Both the position numbers and the translations under genes were made by a program. This document shows positions 23,606 through 30,970 of a DNA stretch of 33,111 bases, in pieces. The notes beneath the pieces were generated by a model. The model did not search any database. It saw only the letters and a program-made list of their open reading frames with translations, and was not told where the DNA came from. How positions within the stretch are numbered: position 1 is the stretch's first letter; every line of letters starts with the position of its first letter. This DNA comes from Bdellovibrionales bacterium (GTDB taxonomy: Bacteria > Bdellovibrionota > Bdellovibrionia > Bdellovibrionales > UBA1609), in assembly GCA_023301025.1 (NCBI GenBank), contig JALZUR010000040.1, positions 1 to 33,111 of the forward strand. Reading direction: 5' to 3'.

Positions 23606-25193
23606 TGCCTTGGCCTTTTTGGCTAGCTAAATAAATCAGAATGTACTGCTCACCCATTATTATTAGAGTCCCTGAAAATTCAGATAAAACCTTTTTTTTA
23701 TCTCTTCCGCTAGTGGTTAAGAAGCGCTCAACCTCATCTGTTGAGCCAAATACTTTAATATCACTTGCTTTTATTTTTTGGCCATTTGCAAGTGACAAGT
23801 TTCGTTCATTAAAGCTTCTTGCAATTTCTGAAGGTTGAATCTTAAGCCCCGGATTTCCTGAAAAGCCTGGAACTTTAAAATCAGCAGATTCAACTATTTT
23901 ACAAGCCCCATGAAGACATGAAAGAGATTTTTTACCTTTTGCTTCTTTCATGGACTGAATAACTTTTCTTCTTACTTCTGGTGATGTTTTAAGACTGTAA
24001 ACTATAGAGTTTGGATTAAGTCTTGATTGTTTTGATAGTTTATTAACATTTACAACTGATCCATCTAGTCGAAGAGTTTCTCCTGTGTCAGGGTCCTTCA
24101 TTTTAACGGCATAATGATTGTTTGAGTATAATGTTGCAGATCCTTCGGTTTTTTCAACAACAAATTGAAGATCTCCATCGTCTAAGCTTTTTTGAATTTC
24201 TATCTCAAGCTCACTTGGGTTTTTGTGTAGTGATTTTTTTTTGTTTGCTTGGGCAAGTTTTTTAGCTTTGTTAAATGCTTTTGGAAGTTTACCTGCCAAA
24301 CTCAGAACTCTTGCAGCCGTTGCACCAGCTAGTGGTAGACCTGCTGCTGTTGCAATTGCTGCACACACCATTTCACCTTGTGTTTTTTTATTGTAGCAAG
24401 AAAAACCTTTGTATTTTTTAAAAGAGTTTAAGGTGTTTTCTATAAGTGCTATTCCTATTGGGACTTTGTTCATTATTTCTAAACATTTTGAACATTTATT
24501 AGCATTAGCAAGTTTTTTCATACATGGTCTTATAATATGAGGCAGTCCCGTTCTAGCAAGTCTTCTCTTGTTGGCGCGCCCTTTAATATTTGAACGACAT
24601 TGATTTCTATAATCTTCAATTTGATCTCTAGTATCTTTAGTGATTTTTTCATATTTTCTTTCTGTGGCTTTACTGCAAATAGAGTAGATTTTAATCTTTT
24701 TTCTAAAAGCAACTAGCCGAGAACGATCATTTTTTGTTTTTACTCTTCTTATATTTTTGTCTTTAGGTGGATTTCCGCATTCTTTTAATATCTGTTCATC
24801 GTATTTACCAACACCAAAAACAGTCTTTATGCCATCGATAGTCTCTAAAGGAAGGCCTTTGATAAAATCAGCACAGCCACTCAAATGTTCAGAGAATTTT
24901 TCAATTTTATCACAAGAGTTTGCTTGAAGCACTTCATGGGGTTCAATAATCTGTCTTATTCCGTAACTTGAAAAATCAGTTAAACACTTATTTTGTTTAT
25001 CTTGTCTGTTTTTCAAGGCTTCAGTAGAGCATTTGTGAAGATCCTCTCTTAACGCAAGGTTTGAAAAGTCAGTGCTTGTAGAAATATCAGATATCCTACT
25101 TTTAGCAGAACCCAATTCTGATGCATAAACATTAGATGTAAGTAGTAGAGTTAAAGTTACCTTTAAATAAAACACTAAGTGTTTTCGACACAT
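23601..25193 (-). CDS. Secreted Cys-containing protein of unknown function
   Basis: A 530-residue protein with a signal peptide (residues 1-24, cleavage near V-Y-A|S). Residues about 50-270 are Cys- and Lys-rich and include C139-G-N-P-P-K-D-K146, recalling the C-x-N-P-P-(N/K)-D-K block in the two HExxH proteins at the left of the window. A short hydrophobic Ala/Leu-rich segment (about 281-305) follows. The C-terminal half is a separate, probably globular region with N-H-Y-A-V-K, G-E-T-L-R-L-D-G-S-V-V and S-L-S-C-L-H-G-A-C; the Cys-His pair might be catalytic, but nothing proves it. I recognise no family. A 12-bp inverted repeat sits 9 nt upstream of the ATG, and no ribosome site is evident. 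Confidence 0.55.
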   Translation of the reverse strand: MCRKHLVFYLKVTLTLLLTSNVYASELGSAKSRISDISTSTDFSNLALREDLHKCSTEALKNRQDKQNKCLTDFSSYGIRQIIEPHEVLQANSCDKIEKFSEHLSGCADFIKGLPLETIDGIKTVFGVGKYDEQILKECGNPPKDKNIRRVKTKNDRSRLVAFRKKIKIYSICSKATERKYEKITKDTRDQIEDYRNQCRSNIKGRANKRRLARTGLPHIIRPCMKKLANANKCSKCLEIMNKVPIGIALIENTLNSFKKYKGFSCYNKKTQGEMVCAAIATAAGLPLAGATAARVLSLAGKLPKAFNKAKKLAQANKKKSLHKNPSELEIEIQKSLDDGDLQFVVEKTEGSATLYSNNHYAVKMKDPDTGETLRLDGSVVNVNKLSKQSRLNPNSIVYSLKTSPEVRRKVIQSMKEAKGKKSLSCLHGACKIVESADFKVPGFSGNPGLKIQPSEIARSFNERNLSLANGQKIKASDIKVFGSTDEVERFLTTSGRDKKKVLSEFSGTLIIMGEQYILIYLASQKGQGT

Positions 25194-25201
25194 TTGTGTT
25201 C

Positions 25202-25240
25202 AGGCTTAAGTTTAGGTTCTTAATACAAAAACTTAAGCCT
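25202..25240. repeat. 12-bp perfect inverted repeat in a divergent promoter region
   Basis: AGGCTTAAGTTT and AAACTTAAGCCT are separated by 15 nt. The repeat lies just upstream of the minus-strand secreted gene (ATG at 25193) and about 110 nt upstream of the peroxiredoxin gene. It could be a regulator-binding site or a hairpin in the 5' leader of the minus-strand transcript. Confidence 0.45.
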
Positions 25241-25259
25241 CATATTCATAGGTTTATAC

Positions 25260-25271
25260 TATAGATCTATA
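25260..25271. promoter_or_regulatory. Palindrome upstream of the peroxiredoxin-glutaredoxin gene
   Basis: TATAGATCTATA is a perfect 12-bp palindrome about 80 nt before the ATG at 25351. It contains ATAG and CTAT half-elements, but their spacing (2 nt) does not match the E. coli OxyR consensus ATAG-N7-CTAT, so OxyR binding is only a possibility. Confidence 0.25.
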
Positions 25272-25350
25272 TATAATTATATCTTGTAATTATTAGATAA
25301 GATCACTATGGTTTGTTTATGTTAAATATAACAGTACAAAGGAGTTTTAT

Positions 25351-26079
25351 ATGGGTTTAGAAGATCAAACAGGTAACACTGTTCCACAGGTAGAGTTTAA
25401 GACAAGACATGGTCATGAGTGGGTGACAAAAACGACAGACGATTACTTTAAAGGTAAAAAAGTTGTTCTTTTTGCGCTTCCAGGTGCTTACACACCAACA
25501 TGCTCATCTACTCATCTTCCAAGATACAATGAGCTAATCTCTGATTTCAGAGACGCAGGTATTGATGATGTTATATGTCTTTCTGTTAATGACACATTTG
25601 TTATGAACGCTTGGCAAGAGGCTCAAATGGCTGAAGACATTACAATGCTTCCTGACGGCAATGGTGAATTTACTGAAAAACTTGGTTTTCTGGTAGGTAA
25701 AGAAGATATAGGTTTTGGAAAACGAACTTGGAGATACTCCATGCTTGTAAATGATGGAAAAATTGAAAAGATGTTTATTGAAAAAGAAGTAGATGGAGAT
25801 CCCTTTGACAGCTCTGATGCTGACACAATGCTTGAGTACTTGGGAGCTAAAGCTAGTCCTTCTGTAGCAGTTTACTCTCGTCCAGGATGTCCTTTTTGTG
25901 CTGATGCTAAAAATATGTTGATTGAAAAAGGACATGAGTTTGAAGAGCATGTTTTAAATGAGGATTACACTATTAAAACTTTAAAAGCTATTAGTGGAAG
26001 CACATCTGTTCCTCAAATCTTTGTTCAAGGAAACAGAGTTGGTGGGTCTGATAAACTAAAAAAGTTTTTAGAACTTTAA
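25351..26079 (+). CDS. Hybrid peroxiredoxin-glutaredoxin
   Basis: A 242-residue fusion of a Prx5-type peroxiredoxin (about 1-165) and a glutaredoxin (about 172-242), like the Haemophilus hybrid Prx5. The Prx part has P44-G-A-Y-T-P-T-C51, with C51 the peroxidatic cysteine. The Grx part has Y-S-R-P-G-C180-P-F-C183 and the T-S-V-P-Q-I-F and G-G-S-D binding blocks. It reduces H2O2 and alkyl peroxides with glutathione, the Grx domain recycling the Prx domain, in the cytosol. AAAGGAG lies 6 nt before the ATG. It heads an oxidative-stress block with a flavoprotein disulfide reductase and OxyR. A strong hairpin follows the gene. Confidence 0.95.
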   Translation: MGLEDQTGNTVPQVEFKTRHGHEWVTKTTDDYFKGKKVVLFALPGAYTPTCSSTHLPRYNELISDFRDAGIDDVICLSVNDTFVMNAWQEAQMAEDITMLPDGNGEFTEKLGFLVGKEDIGFGKRTWRYSMLVNDGKIEKMFIEKEVDGDPFDSSDADTMLEYLGAKASPSVAVYSRPGCPFCADAKNMLIEKGHEFEEHVLNEDYTIKTLKAISGSTSVPQIFVQGNRVGGSDKLKKFLEL

Positions 26080-26118
26080 GTTAAAACATATCAAATAAAT
26101 TTTATTTAATACTTTATA

Positions 26119-26152
26119 GAACTTAAAAGTCTAATTCTAGACTTTTAAGTTC
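26119..26152 (+). terminator. 15-bp perfect stem-loop after the peroxiredoxin-glutaredoxin gene
   Basis: GAACTTAAAAGTCTA / TAGACTTTTAAGTTC with a 4-nt ATTC loop lies 40 nt past the stop and 65 nt before the next ATG. No T run follows, so it may terminate only partly, stabilise the upstream mRNA 3' end, or be an operator. Confidence 0.5.
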
Positions 26153-26216
26153 TTACTGTAAGACTAAGGTTCCAAATTCATAAAAAACGTAACACACACT
26201 CATAAAGGAATTTTCT

Positions 26217-27626
26217 ATGGACAAAATATACGACGTAATCATCATTGGTGCAGGAACCTCTGGGTTAACTGCTAGGCGAGAGGTTGAGAAGAAAACAGAC
26301 AACTATTTAGTTGTACATGATGGCCCTACGGGTACTACCTGTGCACGTGTTGGGTGTATGCCTTCGAAAGTTCTTATTCAGGTTGCTAATGACTTTAAGA
26401 GAAGACATGAGTTTTCTAAAATGGGTATTGAGGGGCAAGAAAGTTTACATGTTGATGGCAAAAAAGTGATGTCACATGTTCGCTCTTTACGAGATCGTTT
26501 TGTTAGAGGTGTTCATAGCGGTATGGAGTCTTGGGAGTCTACTCACTTATTAAAAGGACGGGCAGAGTTTAAGGACCCGCAAACCATTATTGTGAATGAA
26601 AAAGAGTACAAGGCAAAAGAGTTTATTCTAAGTCTAGGCTCTAGGCCTTTTATTGTTGGTGATTGGAACACTTATAAAAGTCATATAATGACTTCTGATC
26701 ATATTTTTGAAATGGAGACGTTGCCAAAGTCAATTTTGGTTGTTGGTTTAGGTGTGATTGGTATTGAACTTGGACAGGCTTTATCTCGTTTAGGTGTAGA
26801 GGTTTATGGAGCTACGCTTAACAAATCTATTGGTGGGCTGCAAAACCCAGAGCTTCAAGACTATACAGCAGATTATTTTGAGTCTGAATTTGAAATTTCT
26901 TTTGAAGGTGCATCACCTTTAAAGACGTTGGATAATGGAAACCTTGAAGTTCAGTTCAAGGATAAAACAATAGAAGTTGAAAAGGTTTTAATGGCTGTCG
27001 GAAGACGCCCAAACATAGACCTTATTGGCATAGATAAGCTTGGTTTTGAGAGTGCAAACACTAAACCTGATTTTGATAAAAATACCTTTAGGCTCACTAA
27101 ACATCCCCACATAATGCTTCCAGGAGATGTAAATGCTGACAGACCTATTTTACATGAAGCTGCAGATGAGGGTTTTATTGTAGGTACTAATGCGCTCACA
27201 AAAGATCCTAAGTGTTTTTCTAGACGTACCTCTTTAGGGGTAACCTTTACAGATCCAAACATTGGCTTTGTAGGAAAAAGATATTCTGAATTAGAAAAAG
27301 ATGAGTTTTTAACAGGTTCGGTTTCATATGAGGGTCAGGGGCGTGCCATTGTAAAGCTTAAAGAAAAAGGGGGCTTAAGAGTTTATGTGTCTAAAAAAGA
27401 TTTTAAAATTTTAGGTGCAGAGCTTATTGCTCCTGATGGAGAGCACCTTATTCATTTACTTGCTTGGGCAATAAGTTTAAAGCTTACTGTATTTGAAGCT
27501 TTAAAGATGCCGTTCTACCATCCTGTTATAGAAGAGGGGCTTAGAACAGCATTAAGAGATGCAGCTAATCAGCTTGATCATAAAGAGATGGAACTTTTAA
27601 GGTGTGATGATGCTCCAATCAGATAA
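26217..27626 (+). CDS. Dihydrolipoamide-dehydrogenase-like flavoprotein disulfide reductase
   Basis: A 469-residue class I pyridine nucleotide-disulfide oxidoreductase. Features are the FAD motif G11-A-G-T-S-G; the redox disulfide C42-A-R-V-G-C47-M-P-S-K; the NAD(P) motif G-L-G-V-I-G-I-E-L-G; the second FAD block L-P-G-D-V-N-A-D; and the catalytic pair H435-P-V-I-E-E440. All active-site residues are present. It is not beside 2-oxoacid dehydrogenase genes but lies between the peroxiredoxin-glutaredoxin and OxyR genes. A role reducing glutathione, glutaredoxin or another thiol for peroxide removal is therefore more likely than classic Lpd work; this is inference from context. AAGGA lies about 9 nt before the ATG. 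Confidence 0.88.
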   Translation: MDKIYDVIIIGAGTSGLTARREVEKKTDNYLVVHDGPTGTTCARVGCMPSKVLIQVANDFKRRHEFSKMGIEGQESLHVDGKKVMSHVRSLRDRFVRGVHSGMESWESTHLLKGRAEFKDPQTIIVNEKEYKAKEFILSLGSRPFIVGDWNTYKSHIMTSDHIFEMETLPKSILVVGLGVIGIELGQALSRLGVEVYGATLNKSIGGLQNPELQDYTADYFESEFEISFEGASPLKTLDNGNLEVQFKDKTIEVEKVLMAVGRRPNIDLIGIDKLGFESANTKPDFDKNTFRLTKHPHIMLPGDVNADRPILHEAADEGFIVGTNALTKDPKCFSRRTSLGVTFTDPNIGFVGKRYSELEKDEFLTGSVSYEGQGRAIVKLKEKGGLRVYVSKKDFKILGAELIAPDGEHLIHLLAWAISLKLTVFEALKMPFYHPVIEEGLRTALRDAANQLDHKEMELLRCDDAPIR

Positions 27627-27647
27627 AAACTGTATTGAAGTGTTAAA

Positions 27648-28574
27648 ATGGTAACACTCACTCAACTTAGGTATGTGGTAGCTGTTTTTGAAGAAAAACA
27701 TTTTGGAAGAGCAGCTATTATGTGTCACGTTTCACAACCGTCTTTATCCTTACAGATACAAAAAGTTGAAGATCTTTTAAATATTATACTTTTTGATAGA
27801 TCTAAAAAACCTGTGATGACCACTGCAAAGGGTGAAAAATTTGTTATCAAAGCAAAAAAGATATTGTCACAAATTGAAGACTTAGAGACTTCGCTATCTG
27901 GAAACCAAGAGTTAAGTGGTGTTTTTAAACTTGGCGTGATCCCAACTTTGGGGCCTTATCTTATACCTCTTTTTTTAGAGGCTTTTTCAAAAAAGCACCC
28001 AAAAGTTAGATTAAAGATATATGAAAAGACCACAAAAGATATTGTAAGTGCTCTTAGAGAAGACAGTTTAGATGCAGGGCTTTTAGTTACCCCATTAAGA
28101 GAAGACCAAATTATAGAAAGAGTTTTGTTTTCTGAAAAGCTTTATATTTATGCTTCAAAAGATCATGAGCTTAATTCACTTAAATGTATTAAATCAAAAG
28201 ACTTAAAAGACCAGAGTAACTTTTGGCTTTTAAATGAGGGACACTGTTTAAGAGATCAAGCTCTAAATCTTTGTGATTTAAATACGAGAGACTCAAATTT
28301 TCAGTTCGAAACAGGAAGCTTAGAAACGATAAAAGAGCTCGTAAAAAGGGGAACTGGTTTTACAATTTTGCCTGAAATGGCAGCCCTTGGTCTAAAAGAT
28401 AAAATAAAGCCTTTTAAAACTCCAGAGCCTGCAAGACAAGTGAGTTTAGTGCATTCTAGAGCTTTTTTAAAAGAAGATGAGCTTGATGCTCTAGAAGAAG
28501 TAATTTTAAAGAATCTTCCAAAAACGGTAAAAAACCTAAAAACAACCTCTTTAAAGATTGTTCCTATAAAATAA
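27648..28574 (+). CDS. oxyR: LysR-family peroxide sensor OxyR
   Basis: A 308-residue LysR-type regulator, matching E. coli OxyR in size. The N-terminal winged HTH (about 1-60) has T-L-T-Q-L-R-Y and S-Q-P-S-L-S-L-Q-I-Q-K-V-E. The redox pair is in L-L-N-E-G-H-C200-L-R-D-Q-A-L-N-L-C209, with the same nine-residue spacing as C199/C208 of E. coli OxyR. H2O2 oxidises these cysteines to a disulfide and activates target genes; the neighbouring peroxiredoxin-glutaredoxin and reductase genes are the obvious targets. It follows the reductase by 21 nt in the same direction. A C-terminal tail (about 290-308) is Lys-rich. Confidence 0.95.
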   Translation: MVTLTQLRYVVAVFEEKHFGRAAIMCHVSQPSLSLQIQKVEDLLNIILFDRSKKPVMTTAKGEKFVIKAKKILSQIEDLETSLSGNQELSGVFKLGVIPTLGPYLIPLFLEAFSKKHPKVRLKIYEKTTKDIVSALREDSLDAGLLVTPLREDQIIERVLFSEKLYIYASKDHELNSLKCIKSKDLKDQSNFWLLNEGHCLRDQALNLCDLNTRDSNFQFETGSLETIKELVKRGTGFTILPEMAALGLKDKIKPFKTPEPARQVSLVHSRAFLKEDELDALEEVILKNLPKTVKNLKTTSLKIVPIK

Positions 28575-28651
28575 TTTTAGACTAAACATGTGTGTTTTAT
28601 TAATTTCTTTTCTTTTATGGCGTCTATGATAAAAACAGTTAAGGTGCATTA

Positions 28652-29812
28652 ATGAAACGAGTATTTTTAGATCACAACGCTACTACATTTCCATCAAAAG
28701 ATGTGGTTAAGGCCATAACAGATTTTAAAGATTGGGGAAATCCAAGCTCTATTCACTCATCGGGGAGACGTGCCAGATCCAAAATTCTTCAAGCTAAAAG
28801 AGAGATCGCTAAAATTTTGGGGGTAAGCCCAGGAGAGTTGAGTTTTACCTCAGGTGGCAGTGAATCAAACAACAGTGTAATTAGAGGTCTAGTGAATAGA
28901 CTTATTAGTAAAGGTTCTACACATATAATTTCATCAAGGTCAGAGCACCCAAGTGTTTACAAAACGCTTACTCACATACAAGAGTCTTTTCCTGACATTA
29001 AAGTTCACTACTGTCCTATAGATTATAAAAAAGGACTTGATTATAATTTTTTAGAAGAAACTTTAAAAAATAATCCCGTGGGTTTAGTAAGCTTAATGGC
29101 TGCCAATAATGAAACGGGCGAGATCTATGATATTAAAAAAATTAGATTTTTGATTGAGAAGCACACTCTAAAAAGTCGTAGAACCTATCTTCACTCTGAT
29201 ATGGTTCAGACTTTAGGTAAAATGCCTTTTGATATAAAAGATCTGGGTGTTGATTTTGCAAGTTTTTCTGCCCACAAGTTTTATGCTCTTCAGGGTGTTG
29301 GTGTCTTGTATCATAAAAAAGGTAGTGGATTTGAGCCTTTAATAACGGGTGGGGGACAAGAACGTGGGCGCAGGGCCGGAACTGAGAATCTAATGGCCAT
29401 ACATGCTATGGGACTTCAGTTTAATGCACTTAAAAATTTAGATTCAAAACTTAAAGAGATTGAAAGTCTTCGTGATTATATGGAGACTAAAATCAAATCC
29501 TCTATTGATCGTGTAATGATTTTAGCCTCAGATAGGAAAAGGCTTTGTAATACCTCACTTATTCTAATTGATAGTGCACATGGAGAGACCTTACTTATGA
29601 ATCTTGACCTTATGGGCTTTGATGTAAGCACTGGGGCAGCCTGTAGTAGTGGAAATCCTGAGCCATCTCCTGTCCTTAGAGCTTTGGGTTTGAGCTTAAA
29701 AGAGGCCTCAGAGTCTTTAAGAGTCAGTCTTGGCTGGTCCACAACTAAAGAAGATATAGACAGCTTTGTGGAACATTTGGTAAAGGTTGTTGAAAAGATC
29801 AGGAGCATTTAA
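28652..29812 (+). CDS. Cysteine desulfurase (IscS/NifS family)
   Basis: A 386-residue PLP enzyme that takes sulfur from cysteine to form a protein persulfide. Features are F-L-D-H-N-A-T-T at the N-terminus, S-G-G-S-E-S-N-N near residue 68, H-S-D-M-V-Q, the PLP lysine K209 in F-S-A-H-K-F, G-G-G-Q-E-R-G-R-R-A-G-T-E-N and the catalytic C331 in T-G-A-A-C-S-S-G. No iscR/iscU/sufB genes are near. mnmA starts on the base after its stop codon, so its main job here is probably sulfur supply for tRNA 2-thiouridine; supply to Fe-S clusters is also possible. Confidence 0.95.
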   Translation: MKRVFLDHNATTFPSKDVVKAITDFKDWGNPSSIHSSGRRARSKILQAKREIAKILGVSPGELSFTSGGSESNNSVIRGLVNRLISKGSTHIISSRSEHPSVYKTLTHIQESFPDIKVHYCPIDYKKGLDYNFLEETLKNNPVGLVSLMAANNETGEIYDIKKIRFLIEKHTLKSRRTYLHSDMVQTLGKMPFDIKDLGVDFASFSAHKFYALQGVGVLYHKKGSGFEPLITGGGQERGRRAGTENLMAIHAMGLQFNALKNLDSKLKEIESLRDYMETKIKSSIDRVMILASDRKRLCNTSLILIDSAHGETLLMNLDLMGFDVSTGAACSSGNPEPSPVLRALGLSLKEASESLRVSLGWSTTKEDIDSFVEHLVKVVEKIRSI

Positions 29813-30970
29813 GTGTCCAACACTGAGTATAAAAATTTAAACTCAGACTCTAAGCAGTCGAATGAGTCTATAAAAAAACCAAGGGTATTGGTGGCTATGA
29901 GTGGTGGTGTTGATAGCTCAGTTGCTGCGGCCTTACTTAAAGACCAAGGTTTTGAAGTTATTGGGGCAACAATGCAGGTTTGGAACTATTCAAACAATCC
30001 AGTTTCAGAAGATGAAGACTGTGATGCGCACGGCACCTGTTGTAGCTCCGATGATGTAGATGATGCAAGGTGGGTTTGTGATCAATTGAACATTCCTTTT
30101 TATGTACTTAACTGTGAAGACCAGTTCAAAGCTGAAGTAATTGACCCTTTTGTAGAGTCGTATCTTTCAGGGGAAACTCCAATTCCTTGCGTGAATTGCA
30201 ACACCTTTTTAAAGTTCTCTCATCTGATAAAAAAAATGAAAGAGCTTGATTGTGATTACCTTGCTACGGGACACTATGCTCAAGTGGTTCTAAATAAGAG
30301 CAACAAACCCCTCATACAAACTTCTGAAGACGGTCATAAAGATCAAACTTATTTTCTATTCACTTTAGAACAAGAAATTCTTTCAAAAATTCTATTTCCA
30401 GTAGGACATTTAGATAAAACAGATGTTCGCAAAATTGCTGAAGAGAAAAAACTAGTTGTTGCTAAGAAAAAAGATTCAGTTGGAATTTGTTTTATAGGTT
30501 CACAAGGCTATAAGACATTTGTTGAGGATCATTCAACTGAAGATCTACATGTAAAAGGTGAAATTAAGATATATCCAGACGGTGATGTGATTGGAAAGCA
30601 CTCAGGACTTCACAAGTTCACCCTAGGACAAAGAAGAGCTTTAGGCGTTAGTTTTAGTGAGCCACTATTTGTCAGATCTATGGATTATGAAACAGGTGAG
30701 CTGTGGTTAAGCCGTGAAAAAGATCTTTATAAGGATTCAGTACGTGTAAGAGACACAAATTTTTTTGAAAAATTGAGTCTTGATAAAGAACTAAAGGTAA
30801 AGCTTAGATATCAGCATAAGGGAAGTGCTTGTAAAATCACAAAGATATCAACAAGTGAAATCTCTTTAAAACTTACAAAGCCTGAGCGCTCGATTACTCC
30901 CGGGCAAGCAGCTGTTTTTTATGATGGAGATCTACTTCTGGGAGGAGGCTGGATTGAGTCAGCTTACTGA
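29813..30970 (+). CDS. mnmA: tRNA-specific 2-thiouridylase MnmA
   Basis: MnmA makes s2U34 in tRNA-Lys, -Glu and -Gln using ATP and persulfide sulfur. GTG at 29813 is the start, with AGGAG 7 nt upstream, giving 385 residues. About 23 extra polar residues precede the usual start of the ATP domain, R-V-L-V-A-M-S30-G-G-V-D-S-S (PP-loop). The catalytic cysteines are C126 (P-C-V-N-C-N) and C226 (V-G-I-C-F-I-G), spaced like C102/C199 of E. coli. C-C-S-S-D-D-V-D-D-A-R, A-T-G-H-Y-A and T-L-G-Q-R-R-A-L-G are further family blocks. The gene abuts the cysteine desulfurase upstream and overlaps mtaB downstream. Confidence 0.96.
   Translation: MSNTEYKNLNSDSKQSNESIKKPRVLVAMSGGVDSSVAAALLKDQGFEVIGATMQVWNYSNNPVSEDEDCDAHGTCCSSDDVDDARWVCDQLNIPFYVLNCEDQFKAEVIDPFVESYLSGETPIPCVNCNTFLKFSHLIKKMKELDCDYLATGHYAQVVLNKSNKPLIQTSEDGHKDQTYFLFTLEQEILSKILFPVGHLDKTDVRKIAEEKKLVVAKKKDSVGICFIGSQGYKTFVEDHSTEDLHVKGEIKIYPDGDVIGKHSGLHKFTLGQRRALGVSFSEPLFVRSMDYETGELWLSREKDLYKDSVRVRDTNFFEKLSLDKELKVKLRYQHKGSACKITKISTSEISLKLTKPERSITPGQAAVFYDGDLLLGGGWIESAY

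Noticed and set aside
25255-25310. OxyR binding site upstream of the peroxiredoxin gene
   Set aside because: ATAG and CTAT elements occur, but not with the N7 spacing of the known consensus, and the region is so AT-rich that chance matches are expected. Kept only as a generic palindrome.
25534-25950. 138-codon minus-strand frame inside the peroxiredoxin-glutaredoxin gene
   Set aside because: Antisense shadow of a gene with intact catalytic motifs in both domains; no promoter or ribosome site.
26217-27626. Mercuric reductase or classic pyruvate-dehydrogenase Lpd
   Set aside because: No N-terminal heavy-metal domain or C-terminal Cys pair for mercury, and no 2-oxoacid dehydrogenase genes near by.
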